5,834 nucleotides of DNA from Clostridia bacterium (GTDB taxonomy: Bacteria > Bacillota > Clostridia > Oscillospirales > QAMX01). Location of the stretch: contig JAFYLV010000011.1 in NCBI GenBank assembly GCA_017556885.1, forward strand, positions 1 to 5,834, given 5' to 3'. The stretch's first letter is position 1. Each line of letters begins with the position of its first letter. The notes below the pieces were generated by a model. That model was not told the origin of the DNA. It saw only the letters and a program-made list of their open reading frames with translations, and searched no databases. Shown in pieces: positions 1 through 5,672 of this stretch. Both the position numbers and the translations under genes were made by a program.

Positions 1-169
1 CACCGTCCGCCGTATCTCCTATGGTATCGGTGTCGAGAGAACCTTCCCGGTCAACTCTCCCTCCATTGCCAGCATCGAGATCGTTCGCAAGGGTAAAGTC
101 AGACGTGCAAAGCTCTACTACCTCCGCGACCGTTACGGCAAGGCTGCCCGCCTCAAGGAATCCCTTTGA
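1..169 (+). CDS. rplS: 50S ribosomal protein L19, C-terminal part (5' end outside window)
   Basis: This is the last 55 codons of ribosomal protein L19, a structural protein of the large ribosomal subunit that lies near the interface with the 30S subunit. The reading frame begins at base 2 and stops at TGA 167-169. The visible protein runs TVRRISYGIGVERTFPVNSP, then a segment with SIASIEIVRKGKVRRAKLYY and ends in LRDRYGKAARLKESL. The GVERTFP...SP...I...R.GKVRRAKLYYLR pattern is the highly conserved L19 tail, so the identity is secure although about half the protein lies upstream. The gene is followed by a strong terminator, so it is probably the last gene of its transcript, which in many bacteria includes rpsP, rimM and trmD. 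Those genes are not visible here. Confidence 0.96.
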   Translation, partial: TVRRISYGIGVERTFPVNSPSIASIEIVRKGKVRRAKLYYLRDRYGKAARLKESL

Positions 170-194
170 TTCGGGAAGACCAAAACGTGAACCT

Positions 195-228
195 AAAAAC
201 CCCTCCGACACTTGTCGGAGGGGTTTTT
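195..228. terminator. Bidirectional intrinsic terminator between rplS and the AEC transporter gene
   Basis: A perfect 15-bp inverted repeat (195-209 with 214-228) encloses a four-base loop, ACTT. The stem core is CCCCTCCGAC paired with GTCGGAGGGG, flanked by A5 on the left and T5 on the right. On the plus strand the T-run follows the GC-rich stem and ends rplS transcription 26 bases after its stop. On the minus strand the A5 becomes a U-run, so the same element can end the converging transporter transcript, whose stop codon is only 11 bases away. Confidence 0.93.
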
Positions 229-239
229 GCATATCTTTT

Positions 240-1190
240 TTATCCGAGCACCGTGCACAACAAAGGAATGGTGGCAAAGGAAAGAAGCGTGGTTACAAAC
301 ACGCCGATGGAGGCGGTCTTTTCGTCTCCGCCATATTCCTGAGAAAGAATGACGGCAAATACGGCGCAGGGCATACCGGCAATAACCGTGCAGACACCGC
401 GGGCCATGGCGCTCATAGGTAGGAAGCTGACCACACCAAAGACGATGGCGGGCAGGATGAGCAGCCGCACGGCGGCAAGGATATAGATCTTCCAGTTGAG
501 GAAAAGATCGCGGATATTGACGCCGGCAAGCACCGTGCCGATAACGATCATCGACAGAGGGATCGTGGTGTTGCCCAACTGATGGAGTGTGTCATAGATA
601 AATCCCTCGTAGAGGAACTTGTAGACCGGCTCGGGGAAGATGGGAGAAATGAGGAAGATAAAGAGTCCGAGAAATGCGCTGACGGAGCCGGGAGCCAGCA
701 GAAGCTTCCATCGGAAGCCGGTCTCCTTGCCGCGCCTCAGCAGCCAGACGCCAAGGGTGTAACCGAGGGCATTGAAGGGAATGTTAAAGAAAACGGCAAG
801 GAAGATGGCATCCTGTGCGGCGTGAGGATAAATGGCGGTGAGAACGGGATAGGCCATAAAGGCGGCATTGGAGAAGACGATCATGAAGCGGAATACGCCC
901 TCGTATTTCAGATCGACCCGGCAGAGCTTGACGAAAAGAATGCCGACAAAGAAGGTGAGGACGTAATAGAAGGCGGAAACGCCAAGCATCATGGAACCGG
1001 CTTTGAGATCCTCTGTGGAAAAACGGCGCATAAAGGTAGAAACGTACAGCGCGGGCATGGTTACGTTGGAAATAAAAGAGGAGAGCTTCGGTCCGACAGA
1101 GCCGTCGATAAAGCGAAGGCGCTGAGCACCGAAGCCAATCAGGATCAGGAGCAGCAGCAAAAGCAGCTGATTTGTGATTTCAACAGACAT
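240..1190 (-). CDS. AEC (auxin efflux carrier) family transporter, probable organic-acid permease
   Basis: A 316-residue inner-membrane protein of the AEC family (Mem_trans, PF03547), whose bacterial members mostly move malate, malonate or other small carboxylates. About ten hydrophobic segments are visible, near residues 8-24, 37-55, 67-88, 100-121, 127-151, 162-183, 206-223, 234-256, 264-283 and 293-315. The first contains a run of seven leucines. Family-like sequence includes SNAAFMAYP near residues 107-115 and a C-terminal MPCAVFAVILSQEYGGDEKTA stretch before the last helix, matching the usual AEC 'P-hinge then EYGGD..xAS' layout. The length is typical. ATG at 1188-1190 is preceded by GAGGT (complement of 1197-1201) at a six-base spacing. 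The gene diverges from the glycerate kinase gene and has its own strong promoter. Substrate and direction of transport cannot be read from sequence; glycerate is a guess from the neighbour. Confidence 0.9.
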   Translation of the reverse strand: MSVEITNQLLLLLLLILIGFGAQRLRFIDGSVGPKLSSFISNVTMPALYVSTFMRRFSTEDLKAGSMMLGVSAFYYVLTFFVGILFVKLCRVDLKYEGVFRFMIVFSNAAFMAYPVLTAIYPHAAQDAIFLAVFFNIPFNALGYTLGVWLLRRGKETGFRWKLLLAPGSVSAFLGLFIFLISPIFPEPVYKFLYEGFIYDTLHQLGNTTIPLSMIVIGTVLAGVNIRDLFLNWKIYILAAVRLLILPAIVFGVVSFLPMSAMARGVCTVIAGMPCAVFAVILSQEYGGDEKTASIGVFVTTLLSFATIPLLCTVLG

Positions 1191-1220
1191 GGTACGACCT
1201 CGCAGATTTTGAATGGTAAT

Positions 1221-1249
1221 ATTATAAGCCTGTGGCTGTAAAATTGCAA
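1221..1249 (-). promoter_or_regulatory. Sigma-A-type promoter of the AEC transporter gene
   Basis: Read on the minus strand, TTGCAA (1244-1249) and a perfect TATAAT (1221-1226) are separated by 17 bases, the optimal spacing. Transcription should begin near 1214, giving a leader of about 24 nt that contains the GAGGT ribosome binding site. It is one half of a back-to-back promoter pair. Confidence 0.82.
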
Positions 1250-1261
1250 TCTTTATTGAAA
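1243..1261. promoter_or_regulatory. Candidate operator between the divergent promoters
   Basis: The bases between and across the two -35 boxes hold an 8-bp perfect palindrome ATTGCAAT (1243-1250) and two near-identical heptamers in direct orientation, ATTGCAA at 1243 and ATTGAAA at 1255, 12 bp apart. A protein bound here would touch both promoters. The repeats partly coincide with the -35 boxes themselves, so the resemblance may simply reflect promoter consensus. No known regulator box is recognised and no regulator gene is in the window. Confidence 0.3.
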
Positions 1262-1284
1262 AGATGCCCGGATTTTGCTATCAT
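1256..1284 (+). promoter_or_regulatory. Extended -10 sigma-A-type promoter of the glycerate kinase-deaminase operon
   Basis: TTGAAA (1256-1261) and TATCAT (1279-1284) are separated by 17 bases, with a TG dinucleotide at 1276-1277 giving an extended -10 (TGCTATCAT). Transcription should start near 1291, leaving a short leader of roughly 18-27 nt before the possible start codons. Confidence 0.75.
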
Positions 1285-1317
1285 TAGAAAAAACGTAGAA
1301 GTGAAGGTATGGCCGAT

Positions 1318-2460
1318 ATGAAGATCGTGGTTGCGATGGACAGTTTTAAGGGAAGTGTAACCTCTCTGCAGGCGGGAGATGCCGTGGCGGAGGGATTGCG
1401 TCGGGCGGATCCTTCTGTCGATGTTACGGTACTCGGTCTTGCTGACGGAGGCGAGGGAACGGCAGAACTCGTAACCCTTGCGATGGGCGGAGAGATGCAT
1501 GAAACAAAGGTTACGGGCCCTCTCGGTGAAACGGTTTCTGCGCGGTGGGGATATGTTGCGGAGAAAAATCTTGCCATTATCGAGATGGCGGAGGCAGCGG
1601 GTCTTCCTCTCGTGCCGGAACATCTTCGGGATCCTCGCATAACGACGACATACGGTGTCGGGGAACTGATGCTCGTAGCCCTTGAGCTTGGCTGCAAGGA
1701 GATGCTTCTCTGCCTTGGCGGAAGTGCCACGAACGACGGAGCACTGGGGGCACTTACTGCCCTCGGAGCAAAATTTTATGATGCAAATAACAAATTGCTG
1801 GGCATAACGGGTGCGGATATGTGCCGGGTGTCAAGTGCGGATCTTTCCGGACTGGATTCCCGATTGCAGGAAACATGCATTCGGATCGCTTGCGATGTGA
1901 CCAATCCACTCTGCGGGGAACTGGGCGCAGCGGCGGTATTTGGACCGCAAAAGGGTGCGGACAAGTTGGCGGTTTTGGAACTGGACGGGGGACTCTCGCG
2001 ATTTGCGGATGCGATTTCTGTCGCAGTTGGTCGCGATCTTCGGAATGTACCCGGTGCCGGTGCCGCAGGCGGTATGGCCTTCGGCCTGATGAGCGTGCTC
2101 TCTGCCGAACCGCAGATGGGGGCACAACTCGTGTTATCCTCGCAGAACGCGGAAGCTGCGCTTTGCGGCGCGGTGCTTGCCATTACCGGTGAAGGAAGAT
2201 GTGACGGTCAGACTGCCGCGGGCAAAGGGCCGGCTGCTTTCTGCCGGATGGCAAAGAATGCGGGTGCTGTGTCGGTAGCTCTCTGCGGGAGCATTGGATC
2301 CGGTGCGGATAATTCTTCTGCAGATGCACTTTTCTGTATCCAGCAAGGCGCGCTGAGCCTTGCGGAAGCCATGGAGCCGGAGACGGCTGCGCGGAATCTT
2401 GCGAAGACTGCGGAACAGGTACTGCGGTTGTATCTTTCACAGAAGAGGGAGACAAAATAA
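1318..2460 (+). CDS. glxK: Glycerate kinase, type 1 (GarK/GlxK) family
   Basis: This cytosolic enzyme phosphorylates D-glycerate with ATP, usually to 2-phosphoglycerate in this family (PF02595), which enters glycolysis at enolase. From the ATG at 1318 it has 380 residues, a normal family length. Conserved blocks, numbered from that start, are DSFKG (8-12), ADGGEG (42-47), GGSATNDGA (134-142), CDVTNPLCG (192-200), GPQKG (209-213), PGAGAAGGMAFG (245-256) and TGEGRCDGQTAAGKGP (290-305); none looks broken. A second ATG lies three codons upstream at 1309. I chose 1318 because family members normally begin MKIV.A.DSFKGS and GAAGG (1303-1307) lies 10 bases before it; 1309 has a weaker AGAAG (1297-1301) at seven bases. 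The gene has its own extended -10 promoter and is followed after one base by a deaminase gene. Codon choice is more mixed than in tpiA and gpmI, as expected for a less strongly expressed gene. The glxK symbol versus garK cannot be settled from sequence. Confidence 0.93.
   Translation: MKIVVAMDSFKGSVTSLQAGDAVAEGLRRADPSVDVTVLGLADGGEGTAELVTLAMGGEMHETKVTGPLGETVSARWGYVAEKNLAIIEMAEAAGLPLVPEHLRDPRITTTYGVGELMLVALELGCKEMLLCLGGSATNDGALGALTALGAKFYDANNKLLGITGADMCRVSSADLSGLDSRLQETCIRIACDVTNPLCGELGAAAVFGPQKGADKLAVLELDGGLSRFADAISVAVGRDLRNVPGAGAAGGMAFGLMSVLSAEPQMGAQLVLSSQNAEAALCGAVLAITGEGRCDGQTAAGKGPAAFCRMAKNAGAVSVALCGSIGSGADNSSADALFCIQQGALSLAEAMEPETAARNLAKTAEQVLRLYLSQKRETK
2445..2451 (+). promoter_or_regulatory. 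Ribosome binding site supporting the GTG start of the deaminase gene
   Basis: GAGGGAG lies inside the last codons of the glycerate kinase gene, 10 bases before GTG 2462-2464. The kinase stop TAA (2458-2460) sits between them, so ribosomes ending the kinase could restart directly. The next in-frame ATG (2483) has only a poor TTGGAA in front of it. Confidence 0.6.
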
Positions 2461-2461
2461 A

Positions 2462-2857
2462 GTGGATAAAATCTGGTTGGAAATGTATGAGGCCGCGAAA
2501 GCGGTACTCCACGCAAGACAGGTATCGGAATATCTTTCCTGCGGGGAGGTTTCTGCCGCCGTGCGGTCCAAATCCGGCAAAATCTATACGGGTGTATGCA
2601 TTGACACCTGCTGCGGTCTTGGTGTTTGTGCGGAACGAAACGCCATTTTTAATATGATCACGAATGGCGAGCATGAATTTGATCGAGTTCTCTGTGTCAT
2701 GCCGGACGGTTCCTCCGGCGCGCCCTGCGGCGCCTGCCGCGAGCTGATGGTGCAGCTGATGGCCGGGAAATATCACGACGTTGAAATCATGGCGGATATA
2801 AAGACCGGACGGACGGTAAAGCTTGGCGAGATCACGCCCGAATGGTGGATCAAGTAA
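2462..2857 (+). CDS. Cytidine/blasticidin-S deaminase-like zinc deaminase, substrate uncertain
   Basis: A 131-residue protein of the cytidine deaminase fold (CDA superfamily), expected to be cytosolic and to remove an amino group hydrolytically from a pyrimidine nucleoside or similar compound. The zinc site is complete: CAE at 56-58 (Cys ligand, Glu as proton shuttle) and PCGAC at 88-92 (two Cys ligands), followed by RE. The length fits tetrameric deaminases (about 130). The region before the zinc site reads GKIYTGVCIDTCCGLGVCAERNA, where classical Cdd has G.N.EN...G.T.CAER.A: the ribose-contacting Asn and Glu are replaced by Cys46 and Asp48, and the segment is about one residue shorter. The usual PYS.F.VGAAL start is also not seen; YLSCGEVSAAV takes its place. 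This pattern is closer to blasticidin-S deaminases and their uncharacterised relatives than to Cdd. The GTG start one base after the kinase stop gives an N-terminus of MDKIWLEMYEAA. Co-transcription with glycerate kinase is very likely, but a metabolic link is not obvious. Confidence 0.85.
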   Translation: MDKIWLEMYEAAKAVLHARQVSEYLSCGEVSAAVRSKSGKIYTGVCIDTCCGLGVCAERNAIFNMITNGEHEFDRVLCVMPDGSSGAPCGACRELMVQLMAGKYHDVEIMADIKTGRTVKLGEITPEWWIK

Positions 2858-2909
2858 ACCGGTTACCTTTATTCTTTTGATGTTTGCTTTTGAAAACTGG
2901 GGATCACTA

Positions 2910-2943
2910 AAAAACGGCCTGTGAAAGCTCACAGGCCGTTTTT
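2910..2943. terminator. Bidirectional intrinsic terminator between the deaminase gene and secG
   Basis: A perfect 15-bp inverted repeat (2910-2924 with 2929-2943) encloses the loop AAGC. The stem core is ACGGCCTGTGA with TCACAGGCCGT, bordered by A-runs on the left and T-runs on the right. It can end the kinase-deaminase transcript, 52 bases after its stop, and the leftward glycolytic transcript 16 bases beyond the secG stop. The bases between 2858 and 2909 hold nothing else recognisable. Confidence 0.93.
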
Positions 2944-2959
2944 GTGCGTTTGAATGGAA

Positions 2960-3199
2960 TCAGCTCAGCAGGCTGAGGATAAATGCGTTGAGCAGGAAGA
3001 CGATGGCGACGATGGAAGTGATCTTGGAAAGGCGCTCGTCCCATGCGGTGGACTTGTTCTTGTCACCGATGAGGGAATCGGCGGCGCCGGTGATGGAGCC
3101 GAGACGCTCGCTCTTGCCGCTCTGGAAAATGATGGTGCCTACGAGGAAGACGGAGAGAATGACCTCGAGGATAGCAAGAATAAGAACAACGGTATTCAT
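2960..3199 (-). CDS. secG: Protein translocase subunit SecG
   Basis: This 79-residue inner-membrane protein is the small accessory subunit of the SecYEG channel and assists SecA-driven export. It shows the SecG plan of two membrane segments (about residues 3-24 and 57-78) joined by a polar loop. The family signature is visible at the end of the first helix and in the loop: TIIFQSGKSERLGSITGAADS, where Q-x-GK-x-x-x-LG is typical, and the later DERLSKITSIVAIVFLLNAFIL matches the conserved L.(K/R).T...A..F start of helix two. ATG at 3197-3199 is preceded by AAAGGA (complement of 3210-3215) at 10 bases. The gene follows gpmI by 33 bases on the same strand with no terminator between, so it is the last cistron of the glycolytic transcript. 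Confidence 0.93.
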   Translation of the reverse strand: MNTVVLILAILEVILSVFLVGTIIFQSGKSERLGSITGAADSLIGDKNKSTAWDERLSKITSIVAIVFLLNAFILSLLS

Positions 3200-3232
3200 A
3201 TCGGTCGGATCCTTTCTGTAGAATGATAACCT

Positions 3233-4747
3233 TTAGTGAACGATGAGGGTGGTTCCGTCCATCTCGGCGGGCTTGGCGAGGCCGAGCAGGTCGAGAATGG
3301 TGGGGGCAATATCGCAGAGCTTGCCGGAACGGAGGGCAACATCGGCACCGGTGACCACAAAGGGAACTGGATTGAGGGTGTGGGCGGTGAGGGGAGAGAC
3401 CCCGTCAGCCTCCAGCATCTCATCAGCGTTACCGTGGTCGGCAGTGATCAGGCAGATGCCCGCAGCGGCGGAAACGGCCTCAACGATGCGGCCGACACAC
3501 TCGTCAACGGTCTCAACGGCGCGGACAGCGGCGTTAAAGATTCCGGTGTGTCCGACCATGTCGCAGTTGGCGAGGTTTGCGATGATGCAGTCGTACTCCT
3601 GGGAGGCAATGCGGCGGCAGACCTCGTCGGTCACCTCCACGGCGCTCATCTCGGGCTGCAGGTCGTAGGTCGCAACCTTGGGAGAGGGGATCAGAACGCG
3701 GTCCTCACCGGGGAAGACCTGCTCCACACCGCCGTTGAAGAAGAAGGTGACGTGGGCGTACTTCTCCGTCTCGGCGATGCGCAGCTGGCGCATGCCGCAG
3801 GCGGCAACATACTCACCGAGGGTGTTCTTCAGATCCTGGGGCTTGAAGGCGACATCTACATTGGGCATCGTGGCATCATACTGGGTAAAGCACACGAAGT
3901 GGGGAAGCACTGCGCCGCCCTTGCGCTCGAAACCGTCAAAGTCGGGATCGACCAGAGTACGGGTGATCTCACGGGCACGGTCGGGACGGAAGTTAAAGAA
4001 GATGACGGAGTCATCGGAAGTGATACCGGCATCGTTTGCGCAGACGGTGGGTTCGACGAACTCATCGGTAACATCGGAGGCATAGGAAGCAGCCATGGCA
4101 GCCACGGGATCCTCGTTGAAGTCACCCTGACCGAGCACGATGGCTTCGTAGGCGCGGGAAACGCGCTCCCAGCGCTTGTCGCGGTCCATGGCGTAGTAAC
4201 GGCCCATGAGGGTGGCAACGGTAGCGCCGTACTCACCGCACTTTTCCACCAGCTCGGCAACGAAGTCCTTGCCGGAGGTGGGGGAGACATCACGGCCGTC
4301 AAGGAAGCAGTGCACGTAGACGCGGGAAAGACCCTTGTCGTGTGCCATCTTCAGCAGGGCATAGAGGTGACCGTTGTGGCTGTGAACACCGCCGTCGGAA
4401 AGAAGGCCCATCAGATGGAGGGCGGAATTCTTTTCAAGGCAGTTGTCCATCGCTGCGACCAGAGCGGGGTTCTCAAAGAACACACCGTCGGCGATCTCCT
4501 TGGTGATGCGGGTCAGCTCCTGGTAGACCACGCGGCCGGCACCGATGTTGGTGTGACCGACTTCGGAGTTGCCCATCTGACCCTCGGGAAGACCAACGTC
4601 CATGCCGGAGGCACCGAGGCTGGTTTTGGGGGAGGCAGCGAAAATGCGGTCAATGTTCGGCGTGTTTGCGGCGTGGATGGCATTGCCCATCTCGGAGTTG
4701 TTGATGCCGAAGCCGTCTAAGATCAATAATACGATGGGATTTTTCAA
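3233..4747 (-). CDS. gpmI: 2,3-bisphosphoglycerate-independent phosphoglycerate mutase
   Basis: This cytosolic, manganese-dependent enzyme of the alkaline phosphatase superfamily interconverts 3- and 2-phosphoglycerate through a phosphoserine intermediate. The 504 residues match the usual family length of about 510. All active-site positions appear intact: metal ligand Asp11 in LILDGFG, nucleophile Ser61 in GQMGNSEVGHTNIGAGR, His122 in GGVHSH, Arg152-Asp153 in DGRDVSPTSG, Arg183 and Arg189 in MGRYYAMDRDKRW, Arg254 and Arg257 in FNFRPDRARE, Lys329 in ETEKYAHVTFFFNGG, Asp396 and His400 in NCDMVGHTG, Asp437-His438 in TADHGN and His456 in TAHTLNPVPF. The start codon is TTG (complement of 4745-4747); it is fixed by a strong AAGGTGAG site and because the next internal Met, residue 20, would remove Asp11. 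The gene lies 40 bases after tpiA and 33 before secG. It avoids TTA, CTA and TCA codons over most of its length, in keeping with high expression. Confidence 0.97.
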   Translation of the reverse strand: MKNPIVLLILDGFGINNSEMGNAIHAANTPNIDRIFAASPKTSLGASGMDVGLPEGQMGNSEVGHTNIGAGRVVYQELTRITKEIADGVFFENPALVAAMDNCLEKNSALHLMGLLSDGGVHSHNGHLYALLKMAHDKGLSRVYVHCFLDGRDVSPTSGKDFVAELVEKCGEYGATVATLMGRYYAMDRDKRWERVSRAYEAIVLGQGDFNEDPVAAMAASYASDVTDEFVEPTVCANDAGITSDDSVIFFNFRPDRAREITRTLVDPDFDGFERKGGAVLPHFVCFTQYDATMPNVDVAFKPQDLKNTLGEYVAACGMRQLRIAETEKYAHVTFFFNGGVEQVFPGEDRVLIPSPKVATYDLQPEMSAVEVTDEVCRRIASQEYDCIIANLANCDMVGHTGIFNAAVRAVETVDECVGRIVEAVSAAAGICLITADHGNADEMLEADGVSPLTAHTLNPVPFVVTGADVALRSGKLCDIAPTILDLLGLAKPAEMDGTTLIVH

Positions 4748-4754
4748 AGGTTAA

Positions 4755-4762
4755 CTCACCTT
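4755..4762 (-). promoter_or_regulatory. Ribosome binding site that fixes the TTG start of gpmI
   Basis: AAGGTGAG on the minus strand stands seven bases before the TTG at 4745-4747, an ideal distance. No ATG or GTG in the same frame has comparable support. Confidence 0.8.
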
Positions 4763-4787
4763 TCTTTTGCCTTTGCAGGCATGATAA

Positions 4788-5558
4788 TTACTGATTTGCA
4801 GCGTGAACGATCTCGGAGAAGTCGGAAGCCTTCAGGGAAGCGCCGCCGATGAGCCCGCCGTCGACGTCGGGCTTGGAAAGCAGCTCAGCAGCGTTGGAGG
4901 CCTTCATGGAGCCGCCGTAGAGGATGGAAACGGCACGGGCGACACGGGCACCGTACTTGCTGCGGACGAAGGCGCGGATGAGGTTGCAGATCTCCTCAGC
5001 CTGATCGGAGGTGGCAGTCTTGCCGGTACCGATAGCCCAGATGGGCTCGTAGGCGATGACGATCTTCTTCATAGCAGCGGCATCAACATCGCGGAGGGCG
5101 ATCTTGAGCTGGGTGGTGATGACTTCGCTGGTGATGTCAGCCTCGCGCTCCTCAAGGCTCTCGCCGACGCAGAGGATGGGACGGAGACCTGCGGCACCGG
5201 CAGCACGGATCTTCTTGTTGACGGTCTCGTTGGTCTCGCCGAAGTACTGGCGGCGCTCACTGTGGCCGAGGATGACATACTTGACACCCAGGGAGGTCAG
5301 CATCTCGGCGGAAACCTCACCGGTGTAAGCGCCGGAAGCCTCGTAGTGCATGTTCTGAGCACCGACGGAGATGCGGCAGCCGCGGACAGCCTTGATGGCA
5401 TTGGGAAGGTCAACAAAGGGAACGCAGACAACGGTCTCACACCACTTGGTGCGCTGCACGAGGGGACGGAGCTCGTTGATAAGGGCGCGGGTCTCGGCGG
5501 GGGTCTTGTTCATCTTCCAGTTGCCGGCGATGATAGTCTTGCGATAGGCACGGTTCAT
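4788..5558 (-). CDS. tpiA: Triosephosphate isomerase
   Basis: This dimeric cytosolic TIM-barrel enzyme interconverts dihydroxyacetone phosphate and glyceraldehyde 3-phosphate. The 256-residue protein has the normal length of about 250. Catalytic residues are all present: Asn13 and Lys15 in AGNWKMN, His99 in ILGHSERR, and Glu171 in AYEPIWAIGTGKTA, which also carries the mobile loop 6. The phosphate-gripping segments ILYGGSMKASNA (212-223) and DGGLIGGASL (233-242) close the barrel. A short N-terminal extension (MNRAYRK) precedes the first strand. ATG at 5556-5558 follows AAGGAG (complement of 5568-5573) at nine bases, an unambiguous start. The gene sits 114 bases downstream of pgk, with a GC-rich hairpin between, and 40 bases upstream of gpmI. 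I saw no good promoter in the pgk-tpiA gap, so it is probably read from an upstream promoter outside the window. Confidence 0.98.
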   Translation of the reverse strand: MNRAYRKTIIAGNWKMNKTPAETRALINELRPLVQRTKWCETVVCVPFVDLPNAIKAVRGCRISVGAQNMHYEASGAYTGEVSAEMLTSLGVKYVILGHSERRQYFGETNETVNKKIRAAGAAGLRPILCVGESLEEREADITSEVITTQLKIALRDVDAAAMKKIVIAYEPIWAIGTGKTATSDQAEEICNLIRAFVRSKYGARVARAVSILYGGSMKASNAAELLSKPDVDGGLIGGASLKASDFSEIVHAANQ

Positions 5559-5608
5559 GAGAGGGTTCTCCTTTTAATATGTAAAGAAAAATAGTTTACG
5601 TAATTTGA

Positions 5609-5647
5609 CCGGCGGGCGGAGCCTTTTGCAGTACTCCGCCGCGCCGG
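5609..5647 (-). other. GC-rich intercistronic hairpin between pgk and tpiA
   Basis: Two stacked inverted repeats form one long hairpin. The outer arm is CCGGCG/CGCCGG (5609-5614 with 5642-5647) and the inner arm GGCGGAG/CTCCGCC (5615-5621 with 5634-5640), with a single bulged base at 5641 and a 12-base loop (5622-5633). It begins about 25 bases after the pgk stop on the minus strand. No U-run follows on that strand (the next bases are TCAAATTA), so it is unlikely to be an efficient terminator. It could be an RNA processing or 3'-end stabilising structure that lets pgk and tpiA be expressed at different levels. The rest of the gap, toward tpiA, is AT-rich and ends in the tpiA ribosome binding site. 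Confidence 0.6.
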
Positions 5648-5672
5648 GAAAGAGACGTGCGTTTGGACTTGA

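Noticed and set aside
21..422. A 133-codon plus-strand frame over the rplS end and terminator
   Set aside because: It is out of frame with the clear L19 coding sequence, reads through the terminator hairpin and shows no protein-like pattern.
582..1241. A 219-codon plus-strand open frame opposite the AEC transporter gene
   Set aside because: It is a shadow with Glu/Gly/Asp/Lys-rich composition complementary to hydrophobic codons. The minus-strand frame has clear membrane segments, promoter and ribosome binding site.
2183..2932. A 249-codon minus-strand frame across the glycerate kinase-deaminase junction
   Set aside because: It lies opposite two well-supported genes and crosses the terminator region, with no recognisable domain or ribosome binding site.
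3236..4720. A 494-codon open frame on the plus strand, antisense to nearly all of gpmI
   Set aside because: It is in codon register with gpmI and stays open only because gpmI avoids TTA, CTA and TCA codons. Its translation is Gly/Val/Asp-rich low-complexity sequence with no family resemblance. It ends at 4720, where gpmI uses TTA codons (residue 10).
4748..4787. A TGCC/GGCA mini-hairpin in the tpiA-gpmI gap
   Set aside because: Only four base pairs with a six-base loop and no U-run; too weak to support as a terminator or regulator.
4803..5594. A 263-codon open frame antisense to tpiA
   Set aside because: Same cause: codon-register shadow of a strongly biased gene. The translation is Gly/Asp/Leu-rich, and the gene on the other strand is certain.
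5581..5603. Small palindromes GTAAA...TTTAC and TTACGTAA before tpiA, considered as an operator or promoter
   Set aside because: Stems of five bases or fewer in AT-rich DNA are expected by chance, and no -35/-10 pair with proper spacing was found for tpiA.
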